A stretch of 34,740 bases of DNA from Halieaceae bacterium UBA6060 (GCA_002428935.1 DIYG01000012.1:1-34740); one strand, 5' to 3'; shown: positions 1-9,495, counted from the first letter of the stretch. The notes: generated by a model not told the origin, from the letters alone. Made by a program: numbers and translations.

Positions 1-47
1 GAGCCTGTCATGGAAGACGCTGTTTGGCGTCCCGCGGTGGCACGGTA

Positions 48-64
48 GGCATCGTACCGATGCC
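48..64. other. hairpin downstream of fadA
   Basis: A perfect 7-bp inverted repeat (GGCATCG, 3-nt loop TAC, CGATGCC) lies just after the fadA stop codon. A second short stem (GACGC/GCGTC) is near 16-31. There is no U-run on the fadA strand, so a Rho-independent terminator is not demonstrated. It may be an mRNA 3' stabiliser or chance. Confidence 0.3.
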
Positions 65-90
65 CGCTCTCGACGCCAGCCCCTGGTTTA

Positions 91-1266
91 CTAGATTCGT
101 TCCACCACCGTGGTAATCCCCTGCCCAAGACCAATACACATGGTTGACACACCCAGGGTCAAGTCCCGGTCCTGCATGACGGTCAGCAGGGAGCCGGTGA
201 TGCGGGTGCCGGAGCAGCCGAAGGGGTGACCGAGGGCGATGGCGCCGCCGTGGACATTGACCTTGTCTTCCATGTCGTCCAGCAGTTCCAGGTCCTTCAG
301 GACCGGCAATGCCTGGGCAGCGAAAGCCTCGTTGAGTTCGACCATCTCGATATCCTTGATCGTGAGACCCAGTTTTTTCAGGGCTTTCTGCGTCGAGGGT
401 ACGGGGCCGTAGCCCATGATGGAGGGGTCGACGCCGGCGGTGGTCATGGCGTTGATCTTGGCGATGGGCTCAAGACCCAGGGCCTGGGCTTTTTCGTAGG
501 CCATGACGAGCATGGCCGAAGCGCCATCGGAGATCTGTGATGACTGACCGGCGGTAACCGTGCCGCCCTGGGGATTAAACGCTGGCGGCAGGGAAGCCAG
601 GCCTTCCAGGGTGGTTTCCGGGCGGATCGTCTCGTCTCGTTCGACGGAGATCAGGGCGCCATGCTCGTCGTGGCCTTCGACGGGGATGATTTCCCGGGCA
701 AACTTCCCGGCTTCCGTGGCCTTGTGAGCCAACTGGTGGGAGCGCAGTCCTAGCTTATCCTGGTCTTCGCGGCTGATGCCGTGAATCAGGGCCAGATACT
801 CGGCGGTCATGCCCATCATGCCAGCGGCCTTGGCGACGTTGAGGCCCATGCGCGGGTTTACATCTACATCATCCATCATGGGCAGGTGACCGAGGTGTTC
901 GACACCACCGACCAGATACACGTCTCCCAGACCCGCCTGCACGTTTGCTGCAGCGGTGTGCAGGGCAGACATGGATGATCCGCAGAGGCGGTTAACGGTC
1001 TGCGCGGGAATCGTAAACGGCAACTGCGCCCCCAGGACCAGCAAACGAGCCAGGTTCATACCCTGTTCGCCACGCTGGAGAACACAGCCCCAGATCAGAT
1101 CATCGATCTCGGCGGGGTCGAGCTTGTCGTTGCGGGCCAGGAGTCCCTTGATCACGGCGACGGACAGATCGTCGGCTCGTACATTGCGGAAGCAACCGTT
1201 CTTGGAGCGGCCCATAGCGCTACGGGCGTAGTCGACGATGACCGCGTCTCTTGCATTAACACTCAT
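91..1266 (-). CDS. fadA: 3-ketoacyl-CoA thiolase, beta subunit of the fatty acid oxidation complex
   Basis: Catalyses the last step of beta-oxidation in the cytoplasm, thiolytic cleavage of 3-ketoacyl-CoA to acetyl-CoA and a shortened acyl-CoA, as the beta subunit of the FadB-FadA complex. The 391-residue length is normal for FadA. Visible thiolase signatures are the nucleophile loop VNRLCGSSMS (Cys95), the GGAIALGHPFGCSG segment with the catalytic His, and the C-terminal MCIGLGQG loop with the second catalytic Cys. The ATG is preceded by a GGGAG ribosome site. It lies 17 bp downstream of fadB on the same strand, so the two are almost certainly one operon. Very sure of the family; FadA rather than another thiolase follows from the fadB linkage. 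Confidence 0.96.
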   Translation of the reverse strand: MSVNARDAVIVDYARSAMGRSKNGCFRNVRADDLSVAVIKGLLARNDKLDPAEIDDLIWGCVLQRGEQGMNLARLLVLGAQLPFTIPAQTVNRLCGSSMSALHTAAANVQAGLGDVYLVGGVEHLGHLPMMDDVDVNPRMGLNVAKAAGMMGMTAEYLALIHGISREDQDKLGLRSHQLAHKATEAGKFAREIIPVEGHDEHGALISVERDETIRPETTLEGLASLPPAFNPQGGTVTAGQSSQISDGASAMLVMAYEKAQALGLEPIAKINAMTTAGVDPSIMGYGPVPSTQKALKKLGLTIKDIEMVELNEAFAAQALPVLKDLELLDDMEDKVNVHGGAIALGHPFGCSGTRITGSLLTVMQDRDLTLGVSTMCIGLGQGITTVVERI

Positions 1267-1283
1267 CTGAATTCTCCCTGCGC

Positions 1284-3431
1284 TCAGTAGTAGGTCTTGC
1301 CGTCGGCGAGCATGGCCTGCATGCCGTCGGTCAGTTCATAGGTCTTGCCAAGGGAGGCAAACTTCTCGGATTGCTCGGCGATATGCTTGAGGCCCACCGT
1401 ATCCATCCAGCGGAATACGCCGCCGCGAAAGGGCGGGAAGCCGATGCCGTAGAGCAGGGCGAGGTCGGCCTCAGCGGCGGAGCCGACGATACCTTCCTCA
1501 AGGCAGCGGGCGAGTTCCGTACACATGGGCAGCATCATCCGCGCGATGATATCTTCGCGGCTGAACTCCTGACGCTCAGCGACATGGGGCGCGATGAGTT
1601 CGTAGGTGGTCTCATCTACGGTTTTCTTGGGTTTACCCCGTTTGTCATTGACGTAGGCGTAGAAGCCCTTGCCGTTCTTCTGTCCGAGACGGTCGTTATC
1701 AAACATGATTTCCGTTGCCGTCTTGAAGTCCAGCTCCATGCGGTCGGGGAAGCCCTCGGCCATTACGCCGCCCGCATGGACCCCGGTGTCGATACCGACC
1801 ACATCCGTCAGGTAAGCCGGACCCATGGGCCAGCCCCACTTTTCCATAACCTTGTCTATGGCCTGGAAATCCGCGCCGTCGCGGACCAATTTGGAGAAAC
1901 CGTCGAAGTAGGGGAACAACACGCGATTCACGAGGAAGCCTGGGCAGTTATTCACAACCACCGCCTTCTTACCCATGCGGTTGGCATAGGCCACCGTGCG
2001 AGCGACCGCCTCGTCGGAGGTTTTTTCGCCGCGAATCACTTCCACCAGGGGCATGGCATGGACGGGGTTGAAAAAGTGCATGCCGCAGAAGTTCTCCGGG
2101 CGCTGCAGAGCCTCGGCGAGGAAATCGATGGAAATCGTCGAGGTATTGGACGCCAGGATGGCGTCTTCACGGATTTCCTTCTCGGTTTCGGTGAGTACGG
2201 CGTGTTTGACCTTGGGATTCTCAACCACGGCCTCAACGACGATATCCACATCCTTGAAACCGTCGTAGGACAATTGAGGATCGATGCTGTTGAGAACCGC
2301 GCCCATCTTGTCGGCGGTCATACGGCCTCGGGAAACCCGTTTGGCGAGAAGCTTGTTGGCTTCGGACAGTCCCAAATCGATGCCTGCCTGGTTGATGTCT
2401 TTCATCTTGATGGGCACGCCCTTGAGGGCGCTTTGGTAGGCAATACCGCCGCCCATGATGCCCGCGCCCAACACCGCCGCGCGCTCGACTTTCTTCTCGG
2501 CTTTCTTTTCCCAGCTTTTGGCGACCTTGGAGAGAAGTTGATCGTTCAAAAACAGTCCAACCATCGCCGCGGCGACGTCGGTGGTAGCCAGTTCGGCGAA
2601 ACCCTCGGCTTCAACCTTAAGAGCATCCTCCAGACCCATGCCGCGGGCCTTTTCGATAACGTCGACGACCTTCATGGGTGCCGGATAGTTCTTGCCGGCC
2701 TGCTGAGCGACACCTGCCTTGATGGTAAAGAACGACATCATGGCTTCCGTGTCGTTCAGGGGCAGGGGTGAGTGCTTGGCTGTGCGGCGTTTTTCATAGT
2801 TGAGCTTGCCTTCCATCGCCTGGCCCAGGGTGGCCAGGGCGACTTCCTTAAGCTGCTCCGGGGCGGCAACGGCGTCTACGGCACCGGCCTTGAGGGCGGC
2901 GTTGGCGCTGTGGTCCTTACCCGTGGCCATCCACATAACGGCTTCATCGACACCAATGATCCGCGGCAGGCGGACCGTGCCACCCCAGCCCGGGAGAATA
3001 CCGAGCTTGGTTTCTGGCAGACCAACCTTGGCGGCGGTGCTCATAACTCGGAAGTCGCAGGCCAAACAGATTTCAAGGCCACCGCCCATGGCGAAGCCGT
3101 TAATTACGGCCACCGTGGGGAAGGGCAGGCTGGCGAGGCGGTTGAAGTTGCCGTTGTTCTCCGCCGTGAAGCCAGCGATGTCTTCGGCGGCGGAGCCAAA
3201 CAGGCTCGTAAACTCGGTGATGTCCGCGCCAACGATGAATACGCCTTTACCGCTGGTTACCAGCAGGCCCTTTACGTCCTTCTCCTGGTCCAAAGCGTCC
3301 AGGGCGGCGGTGAGGCATTGCACCGTGAGCTGATTGAATTTGTTGACCGATTCGCCGGCGAGGTCGAAACGCATCTCCAGGATGCCCCCGTCGTGACGCT
3401 CCAGCGTGATGGCGTCGCTCTGATAGATCAT
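1284..3431 (-). CDS. fadB: fatty acid oxidation complex alpha subunit (enoyl-CoA hydratase / 3-hydroxyacyl-CoA dehydrogenase)
   Basis: Multifunctional beta-oxidation enzyme of 715 residues, the usual FadB length. The N-terminal third is a crotonase fold (enoyl-CoA hydratase/isomerase) with the oxyanion-hole segment GGGLEICLACDFRV. Around residues 318-345 begins the NAD-binding domain of 3-hydroxyacyl-CoA dehydrogenase (VLGAGIMGGGIAYQ). It is followed by the C-terminal dehydrogenase domains with NNCPGFLVNRVLFPYFDGF. First gene of the fadBA operon. The ATG has only a weak GGGA ribosome site. A sigma70-like promoter (TTGACA, 17 bp, GATGAT) lies about 180 bp upstream. No convincing PsrA or FadR site was seen by eye. 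Confidence 0.96.
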   Translation of the reverse strand: MIYQSDAITLERHDGGILEMRFDLAGESVNKFNQLTVQCLTAALDALDQEKDVKGLLVTSGKGVFIVGADITEFTSLFGSAAEDIAGFTAENNGNFNRLASLPFPTVAVINGFAMGGGLEICLACDFRVMSTAAKVGLPETKLGILPGWGGTVRLPRIIGVDEAVMWMATGKDHSANAALKAGAVDAVAAPEQLKEVALATLGQAMEGKLNYEKRRTAKHSPLPLNDTEAMMSFFTIKAGVAQQAGKNYPAPMKVVDVIEKARGMGLEDALKVEAEGFAELATTDVAAAMVGLFLNDQLLSKVAKSWEKKAEKKVERAAVLGAGIMGGGIAYQSALKGVPIKMKDINQAGIDLGLSEANKLLAKRVSRGRMTADKMGAVLNSIDPQLSYDGFKDVDIVVEAVVENPKVKHAVLTETEKEIREDAILASNTSTISIDFLAEALQRPENFCGMHFFNPVHAMPLVEVIRGEKTSDEAVARTVAYANRMGKKAVVVNNCPGFLVNRVLFPYFDGFSKLVRDGADFQAIDKVMEKWGWPMGPAYLTDVVGIDTGVHAGGVMAEGFPDRMELDFKTATEIMFDNDRLGQKNGKGFYAYVNDKRGKPKKTVDETTYELIAPHVAERQEFSREDIIARMMLPMCTELARCLEEGIVGSAAEADLALLYGIGFPPFRGGVFRWMDTVGLKHIAEQSEKFASLGKTYELTDGMQAMLADGKTYY

Positions 3432-3610
3432 GGTGTTTTTCCCGTAGATCAGTGGTGGATCGAAGTTCCGGGCTGAAAACCGGAATGGAAGCGTGGCCGC
3501 GGAAGACTCCGGGCGAGCACGCGCTTGGTTGGTGGGGAGACGTGTTACCCCTGGCGGCGGTTTCCTAGCCGAGGCGTAAAGATCTAAGCGATCCCAGGCC
3601 TGCGGCGGGC

Positions 3611-3639
3611 ATCATCCTCCGCAATGTTTTCACTGTCAA
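3611..3639 (-). promoter_or_regulatory. candidate sigma70 promoter for fadBA
   Basis: On the minus strand TTGACA (complement of 3634-3639) is followed after exactly 17 bp by GATGAT (complement of 3611-3616). The -35 is a perfect consensus and the -10 matches at 4 of 6 positions. This gives a leader of about 170 nt before fadB. Apart from this, the roughly 300-bp gap between fadB and the DUF6498-like gene shows nothing recognisable. Confidence 0.4.
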
Positions 3640-3727
3640 TATGGCTGTGCCCAGGTCCTGGAGCCTCTGTCGAGACCCAGGGACCGGACGACTTCTCGCC
3701 TTATCGGGGGCGGAGCATACTCCCAGC

Positions 3728-4405
3728 TTAGGTACTCTCGCCACCCCGGTGTTCTCGTTGATGGAGCACCAGGTCGACGACGATTTTGAGGGCCACCAGG
3801 GCGAGAAGGAGCACCATCGGCTGGCCCAGGGCCTGGGCGCCTATGCCGCCGAGGATGACGGCTATGTGGAGAATGACGATGCGTTTATAGGGAGCGGCCA
3901 TGAGTTGCTGTACACCCAGGCGGTCTTTTTCCCCGGCGAGGAAGAAGTTTGTCATCAGGGAGTAACCGTGACTGATCACCAGACCCAGGAAAGCGATGAG
4001 CCAGGCCGCCGGTACCTGCGCAACCACCTGGCGTACGACGTTCAACAGGAGTTCAAGGAAGACGAAAAAGAATGGCCAGGAGGTATCGCCGCCGAACTCT
4101 ATGGGCTGTTCCAGGAGCATGGTGGCGATAAAAAAACCGTGGACGGCGCAAAAGCCGCCGTAGTGAATCAGAAAGAAGGCTGATGTGAAAATCGCCGACA
4201 GGCCGCCAACGACAAACATCTTGAGGATGTTGTAGGCGCCGAGGATGAGGTTTTCCGACCAGTACAGTAGTACCAGAGCGGCGACATCCCAATTCAGGAA
4301 CAGAACCCCCGCCAGGGGGATGAGATTGCCGGCGATTAGCACAAAGGCGCTCGTCGGTCGTCCTGCGGTGGCAGCTGAGGGCTTTGATGTTTGATCTGAG
4401 GGCAT
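3728..4405 (-). CDS. DUF6498-like integral membrane protein
   Basis: A 225-residue polytopic membrane protein. Hydrophobic segments are visible at about residues 20-40 (SAFVLIAGNLIPLAGVLFLN), 42-65, 68-100, 115-135 and 180-215, suggesting five to six transmembrane helices. The pattern LLYWSENLILGAYNILKM followed by FFLIHYGGFCAVHGFFI (conserved W-SEN and H-Y-G-F-H aromatics/histidines) matches my memory of the DUF6498 family, whose function is unknown. It stands alone between fadB and the small acidic gene. The ATG lacks a clear Shine-Dalgarno, so the start is uncertain by a few codons. Membrane location is sure; role is not known. Confidence 0.75.
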   Translation of the reverse strand: MPSDQTSKPSAATAGRPTSAFVLIAGNLIPLAGVLFLNWDVAALVLLYWSENLILGAYNILKMFVVGGLSAIFTSAFFLIHYGGFCAVHGFFIATMLLEQPIEFGGDTSWPFFFVFLELLLNVVRQVVAQVPAAWLIAFLGLVISHGYSLMTNFFLAGEKDRLGVQQLMAAPYKRIVILHIAVILGGIGAQALGQPMVLLLALVALKIVVDLVLHQREHRGGEST

Positions 4406-4531
4406 TAGCTGGTGGGACTTTTTTGCGGGGGATTGTGGCCTTTGCCACCCTGCCTTGGCCGTGAGGAAGGAGGGCCCGAGTCGCGGTCGCAGATGTTCGC
4501 GGAGTCGCTAACCCGGGCCTGGAGCCTAAGG

Positions 4532-4765
4532 TCAGTGCAAGGTTCGACCCGGACGCATGGCGTCGCGAATCTCTGCTTCCTGGCTCATGCCCTGTTCTTC
4601 TACGAAGTGGCGTAGACGGCCGACGACGCTCGTCATGACATCGATGGTCTGGCTGATCTGGTCCAGCGCCATCAGGATCGTCTCGTTATCCGTGTCGTGA
4701 TCCCCGTCGTGATCAGAGTCCTGGTTCTTATCCAGGTTGTCCTCATCCAGATACTTTTCATCCAT
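4532..4765 (-). CDS. small acidic protein of unknown function
   Basis: Encodes 77 residues from the ATG at 4765, which has a GGAG ribosome site 8-9 nt upstream. The open frame extends further 5', but that part overlaps the end of nrdB and has non-protein-like composition. The first 30 residues are dominated by Asp/Glu/Asn/His. They are followed by a predicted amphipathic helix (about residues 31-58, with ILMALDQISQTIDVMTSVV) and a basic tail. No family recognised. It lies 130 bp downstream of nrdB on the same strand, so it may be read through from the nrd transcript. The ribosome site and the sharp change in composition at the chosen start favour a real gene. Confidence 0.55.
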   Translation of the reverse strand: MDEKYLDEDNLDKNQDSDHDGDHDTDNETILMALDQISQTIDVMTSVVGRLRHFVEEQGMSQEAEIRDAMRPGRTLH

Positions 4766-4895
4766 GGTTTCGACTCCAAGGTACCGCTTTCCCAACCCTC
4801 TGTTCATTCCGCCGGGGCCCACTGAAAGCCCAGGCGGATACTTGTGACTTCGGGGAAGGCCCACGCCTCCCCAAAGCCGGAGGTCTGTTACCGGC

Positions 4896-6170
4896 TCAGT
4901 CCCAGGACAGGGCGCCGCCGGTTTGGTACTCGATAACCCGCGTTTCAAAGAAATTCTTCTCTTTGCGCAGGTCCATGATTTCGCTCATCCATGGGAAGGG
5001 GTTCTGGACCCCCGGGAACTGCTCTGGAAGACCGAGCTGCGACAGGCGACGGTTGGCAATGAACTGGAGGTACTCCTCCATCATGGCCGCGTTCATCCCC
5101 AGCACGCCGCGAGGCATGGTGTCGCGGGCGTATTCGATCTCCAGTTGGGTTCCCTCCAGGATCATCTGGATTGCTTCCTGCTTGAACTCCTCCGTCCACA
5201 GATGGGGGTTTTCAAGCTTGATCTGATTGATGACGTCGATGCCAAAGTTCAGGTGCATGGACTCATCGCGCAGGATGTACTGGAACTGCTCTGCCACGCC
5301 GGTCATCTTGTTGCGTCGGCCCATGGAGAGAATCTGGCTAAAGCCGCAATAGAAAAAGATGCCTTCCGTGACGGCGTAGAAGCCGATCAGATTACGCAAC
5401 AGGGTTTGGTCAGATTCTGGGGTTCCGGTGCGGAAGTTCGGGTCTGATAGCTCGTGGGTATGACTAATACTCCAGGCCGCTTTCTTGGCTACGGAAGGTA
5501 CCTCTCGGTACATATTGAAAACTTCGCCTTCATCCATACCCAGGGACTCGATGCAGTACTGATAGGCGTGGGTGTGGATGGCTTCCTCGAAGGCCTGACG
5601 CAACAGGTACTGGCGACACTCGGGATTAGTAATAAGGCGGTAGATGGCCAGCACCAGATTGTTGGCAACCAGAGAGTCTGCCGTGGAGAAATAGCCTAGG
5701 CTGCGTTCGACGATGCGACGCTCGTCGTCCGTAAGTCCGTCGGGGCTTTTCCAGGTGGCGACATCAGCGGTCATGTTCACTTCCTGGGGCATCCAGTGGT
5801 TGGCGCAACCGTCGATGTACTTCTGCCAGGCCCAGTCGTATTTGAAGGGCACGAGCTGATTGAGGTCCGCACGGCAATTGATCATCGCCTTTTCGTCAAC
5901 GGACACACGAGAGGCGCCCATTTCCAGCTCTTCAAGGCCCGGGGCCACGTCCAGCTTGCGCAGGCTTTCCGCCGCGGCATCGATATTGCTGCGCGCGTCG
6001 TTGTTGGGTGTCGCTGTTTCCACAGTGGCCGAAACGGGTTCAGGAACCGGTGTTTCCTCGACGGGGGTAGGTGCCTGCGCGAGTTCGGCATTGGCTGCCT
6101 CGGCCACAACGGGATTTGCCGTCGGTGCTTCGGCCGTGTCTTCCTTGTGGTAGTCGTCCCAATTCAGCAT
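4896..6170 (-). CDS. nrdB: class Ia ribonucleoside-diphosphate reductase, beta (radical) subunit
   Basis: Houses the diiron-tyrosyl radical cofactor that starts ribonucleotide reduction in NrdA. Metal and radical residues are visible: the Asp in YFSTADSLVANN, the EEAIHTHAYQY segment (Glu ligand, His ligand, then the radical Tyr at the Y122-equivalent spacing), VTEGIFFY (Glu) and LRDESMHLNFG (Glu and His). The 424 residues exceed E. coli NrdB (376) because of a roughly 70-residue Ala/Pro/Glu-rich N-terminal extension starting MLNWDDYHKED, which looks disordered. The ATG has an AGGAG site 6-7 nt upstream. It follows nrdA after about 200 bp that contain a strong RNA hairpin. Confidence 0.95.
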   Translation of the reverse strand: MLNWDDYHKEDTAEAPTANPVVAEAANAELAQAPTPVEETPVPEPVSATVETATPNNDARSNIDAAAESLRKLDVAPGLEELEMGASRVSVDEKAMINCRADLNQLVPFKYDWAWQKYIDGCANHWMPQEVNMTADVATWKSPDGLTDDERRIVERSLGYFSTADSLVANNLVLAIYRLITNPECRQYLLRQAFEEAIHTHAYQYCIESLGMDEGEVFNMYREVPSVAKKAAWSISHTHELSDPNFRTGTPESDQTLLRNLIGFYAVTEGIFFYCGFSQILSMGRRNKMTGVAEQFQYILRDESMHLNFGIDVINQIKLENPHLWTEEFKQEAIQMILEGTQLEIEYARDTMPRGVLGMNAAMMEEYLQFIANRRLSQLGLPEQFPGVQNPFPWMSEIMDLRKEKNFFETRVIEYQTGGALSWD

Positions 6171-6231
6171 GGTCTTGCTCCTAAATTTGTCTTGTTAACT
6201 CTTGTTGTTGTGGGCTGTCCCGCCCTGCGCC

Positions 6232-6332
6232 CAAGGGACTTACCCATTGCGGACCGCCAAACTGCGTCATCCATGACAGGCTGGACGAGGGCCATCCATG
6301 GCCCTCGACCTCCGCCCTGGGTAAGCCCCTTG
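6232..6332 (-). other. structured nrdA-nrdB intercistronic element
   Basis: Outer arms at 6232-6245 and 6319-6332 are complementary over 14 positions. The single mismatch becomes a G-U pair in the minus-strand transcript. Inside are two perfect hairpins built on the same core, CATCCATG: 5-bp arms at 6266-6277 and 10-bp arms at 6286-6307. No U-run follows, so it is not an ordinary intrinsic terminator. It is more likely a REP-like stabiliser or processing element that sets the NrdA to NrdB ratio, which is inference. Confidence 0.65.
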
Positions 6333-6367
6333 CACACAGGGCTCAGCGCGTAGCGATGGAAACGAAA

Positions 6368-9271
6368 TTACTGACACGCCTCGCAATCGGGGTCGTCCAG
6401 AGAGCAGGCCGCGGGCACTGGTGCGGGCTGGGGCTCGGCACTCGCCGCTACCGCGTTGAGCTGGCCCGTGTCGATGGTGGACTTCTCCGTGCCTGTAGCT
6501 GCCAGGGAGCGCAGGTAGTAGGTGGTTTTCAGGCCGCTGTACCAGGCCATGCGGTAGGTAATATCCAGTTTCTTGCCGCTGGCATTGTTGATGTACAGGT
6601 TCAGGGACTGGGCCTGATCGATCCACTTCTGGCGTCGGCTGGCGCATTCCACGATCCATTTTGGCTCCACCTCGAAGGCCGTGGCGTAAATGCTCCGCAG
6701 ATCGTCGGGAATGCGATCTACGGCCTGGACGCTACCGTCGTAGTACTTGAGGTCGTTGACCATCACGCCATCCCAGAGGCCTCGAGCTTTGAGGTCCTTC
6801 ACCAGGTAAGGATTGACCACGGTGAATTCCCCGGACAGATTCGATTTCACATACAGGTTCTGGTACGTGGGCTCGATGGACTGGGAAACACCAGTGATAT
6901 TGGCGATGGTCGCCGTCGGCGCGATGGCCATGACATTGGAGTTGCGCATACCGCGCTCCAACACCCGGCTACGCAGGCCGTCCCAATCCAGGGTTTGGCT
7001 CTTGTCGACCTGGATGTAGTCGCTGCCGCGTTCCTGTTCCAGCTGTTCCAGGGAATCGATGGGCAAAATGCCCTGGCTCCAAAGGGAGCCTTCATAGCTG
7101 GAGTAGGCGCCGCGCTCCGTCGCAAGATTGCTCGATGCTTCGATGGCGAAGTAGCTGATGGCCTCCATGGATTTGTCCGCGAAAGTCACGGCGTCTTCCG
7201 AGCCGTAGGCAATGTGCTGACGATACAACGCGTCCTGGAAGCCCATGAGACCCAGGCCCACGGGGCGGTGGAGGAAGTTGGAATTGCGCGCCGTGTCTAC
7301 GGAGTAGTAGTTGATGTCGATAACGTTATCGAGCATGCGGACCGCTGTGGTCACGGTTTTCTCGAGCTTTTCCAGGTTTAGGCCGTTCTCATCGATGTGC
7401 TGGGGTAAGTTGATGGACCCCAGGTTGCAGACGGCGATCTCGTCCTTACTGGTATTCAGGGTGATTTCCGTACACAGGTTGGATGAGTGCACCACGCCCG
7501 CGTGCTGCTGGGGGCTGCGCAGGTTGCATACGTCTTTGAAAGTCATCCAGGGGTGACCGGTCTCGAACAGCATGCCCAACATCTTGCGCCACAGGGTTTG
7601 TGCCTTGACGGTCTTATACAGCTTCAATTCGCCGCTGGCGGCCAGAGCCTCGTAGTGGGTGTAGCGCGCTTCGAAGGCTTTGCCGTAGAGGTCGTGGAGG
7701 TCTGGAGTGTCGTTGGGAGAGAACAACGTCCAGTCCTGATCGTCAAAGACCCGCTTCATGAACAGATCGGGAATCCAGTTCGCCGTGTTCATATCGTGGG
7801 TACGGCGACGGTCGTCACCGGTGTTCTTGCGCAGCTCCACAAACTCTTCGATGTCCAGGTGCCAGGTTTCCAGATAGGAGCAGACGGCGCCTTTGCGCTT
7901 GCCACCCTGGTTCACAGCCACGGCGGTGTCGTTGACCACCTTAAGGAAGGGCACAACACCCTGGCTCTTGCCGTTGGTGCCCTTGATGTAAGAACCCAGG
8001 GCCCGCACGGGCGTCCAGTCATTGCCCAGGCCACCGGCGAATTTGGACAGCATGGCGTTGTCCTGAATCGCGCCATAGATGCCGTGCAAATCGTCGGGCA
8101 CGGTGGTTAGGTAGCAGGAGGAGAGCTGGGGGCGCAGGGTGCCTGCATTGAACAGGGTAGGCGTGGAGCTCATGTAGTCGAACGACGACAGCAGACGATA
8201 GAACTCGATGGCCCGAGCCTCGCGGTCGTCTTCTTCCATGGCCAGACCCATGGCCACGCGCATAAAGAATACCTGCGGCAGCTCGAAACGCACCTCATCG
8301 CTGTGGATGAAATAGCGGTCGTAGAGCGTCTGCAATCCAAGATAGGTGAACTGCAGGTCTCGATCGGGTTCCAGAGCTGCTCCCAGACGCTCAAGATCGT
8401 ATTCCGCAAGGCGCGGGTCGATGAGTTCCAGGGCCGCGCCTCGCTCTATGTAGGCGGGTAGAGCCTTGGCGTATAGGGTCGCCATATCAGCCTGGGTGGC
8501 GCTATCGGCGATATTCAAAAAGGACAGGGCTTCGGCACGCAGGTTGTCACAAAGCAGGCGAGCGGACACGTAGCTGTAATTGGGCTCCTGCTCGATGAGG
8601 GTCCGGGCCGTGATGACCAGGGAGGTAGCCAGTTCTGTGCTGGTGACTCCGTCGTAGAGGTTCTTCAGGGCCTCATCGAGAATGTGGCTTTCGGACACAT
8701 CGTCCAGACCTTCGCAAGCCTCGCTAACGATGATGTGGAGCCGCTCGGCGTCCAGGGGAGTTTTACTGCCATCGGCCTGGACCACATTGATGCGATCGGC
8801 GGCGCGCTGGGTCTCTGCCGATAGGGCCTGACGGGCGGCGCGCTTGGCAGCCTGTTGCTCCCGGTAGATAACGTAGTCGCGGGCGATTTTGTGTTCGCCA
8901 GCGCGCATGAGGGACAGTTCTACCTGATCCTGAATATCTTCAATGTGAATCGTGCCACCAGAGGGCATGCGCCGCTTGAAGGTAGCCGTGACCTGTTCCG
9001 TCAGCTTGGCCACGGTCTCATGAATGCGACTCGAGGCGGCGGCGGTGCCACCCTCCACGGCCAGGAACGCCTTGGTGATGGCCACGGAAACCTTGCTGGC
9101 CTCGAAGGGCACCACGGTGCCATTGCGTTTGATGACGCGGAGCTGCCCCGGCGCCGTAGCGCTGAGTTCAGCCTTGCTAAGCGTTGGGATCTCCCCCGCC
9201 CCAACGACCGGTTCCCCGCTCCGTGCTGCTTCCTGTTCCTGAGACGTAGACATGGGATTTTGGCTCGTCAC
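6368..9271 (-). CDS. nrdA: class Ia ribonucleoside-diphosphate reductase, alpha (catalytic) subunit
   Basis: Reduces ribonucleoside diphosphates to deoxy forms using the NrdB radical. At 967 residues it is about 200 longer than E. coli NrdA because it has two N-terminal ATP-cone domains. The first starts LRVIKRNGTVVPFEASKVSV; the second starts INVVQADGSKTPLDAERLHI. The catalytic barrel shows SSCYLTTVPDD (redox Cys), SNLCTEI (radical Cys with Asn and Glu), AVCNLGSINLP (second redox Cys) and KTTYYLRS (the Tyr pair of radical transfer). The C-terminal shuttle cysteines are in CSLDDPDCEACQ, a Pseudomonas-like ending. The GTG start has AGGAG 10 nt upstream; an in-frame ATG at 9253 lacks one. Upstream DNA carries NrdR and DnaA sites. 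Confidence 0.96.
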   Translation of the reverse strand: MTSQNPMSTSQEQEAARSGEPVVGAGEIPTLSKAELSATAPGQLRVIKRNGTVVPFEASKVSVAITKAFLAVEGGTAAASSRIHETVAKLTEQVTATFKRRMPSGGTIHIEDIQDQVELSLMRAGEHKIARDYVIYREQQAAKRAARQALSAETQRAADRINVVQADGSKTPLDAERLHIIVSEACEGLDDVSESHILDEALKNLYDGVTSTELATSLVITARTLIEQEPNYSYVSARLLCDNLRAEALSFLNIADSATQADMATLYAKALPAYIERGAALELIDPRLAEYDLERLGAALEPDRDLQFTYLGLQTLYDRYFIHSDEVRFELPQVFFMRVAMGLAMEEDDREARAIEFYRLLSSFDYMSSTPTLFNAGTLRPQLSSCYLTTVPDDLHGIYGAIQDNAMLSKFAGGLGNDWTPVRALGSYIKGTNGKSQGVVPFLKVVNDTAVAVNQGGKRKGAVCSYLETWHLDIEEFVELRKNTGDDRRRTHDMNTANWIPDLFMKRVFDDQDWTLFSPNDTPDLHDLYGKAFEARYTHYEALAASGELKLYKTVKAQTLWRKMLGMLFETGHPWMTFKDVCNLRSPQQHAGVVHSSNLCTEITLNTSKDEIAVCNLGSINLPQHIDENGLNLEKLEKTVTTAVRMLDNVIDINYYSVDTARNSNFLHRPVGLGLMGFQDALYRQHIAYGSEDAVTFADKSMEAISYFAIEASSNLATERGAYSSYEGSLWSQGILPIDSLEQLEQERGSDYIQVDKSQTLDWDGLRSRVLERGMRNSNVMAIAPTATIANITGVSQSIEPTYQNLYVKSNLSGEFTVVNPYLVKDLKARGLWDGVMVNDLKYYDGSVQAVDRIPDDLRSIYATAFEVEPKWIVECASRRQKWIDQAQSLNLYINNASGKKLDITYRMAWYSGLKTTYYLRSLAATGTEKSTIDTGQLNAVAASAEPQPAPVPAACSLDDPDCEACQ

Positions 9272-9495
9272 TATGTGTTCACTCCTGTGCTTATGACTGT
9301 TGTTGTGCTGCCTGGCGCGGTTGCCGAATGGATCTTGTTATGCCCTGGGACTGCCTTTGTTTGTCCGTGGTCCTGAGGTCGCCCTAGGCCCTGCGATAGG
9401 CCGTTTAACGGGCAAAGAAATGCCGTGACCGACCAGCCAAAGCTAGCGACCATCTGCTTAATCCTTGAGATGTTTTCCCCTTGGGTTTGTTGTGC

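Noticed and set aside
1371..2771. 466-codon open frame on the plus strand
   Set aside because: It is antisense to fadB, has no protein-like family pattern and no ribosome site; a codon-bias shadow of a high-GC gene.
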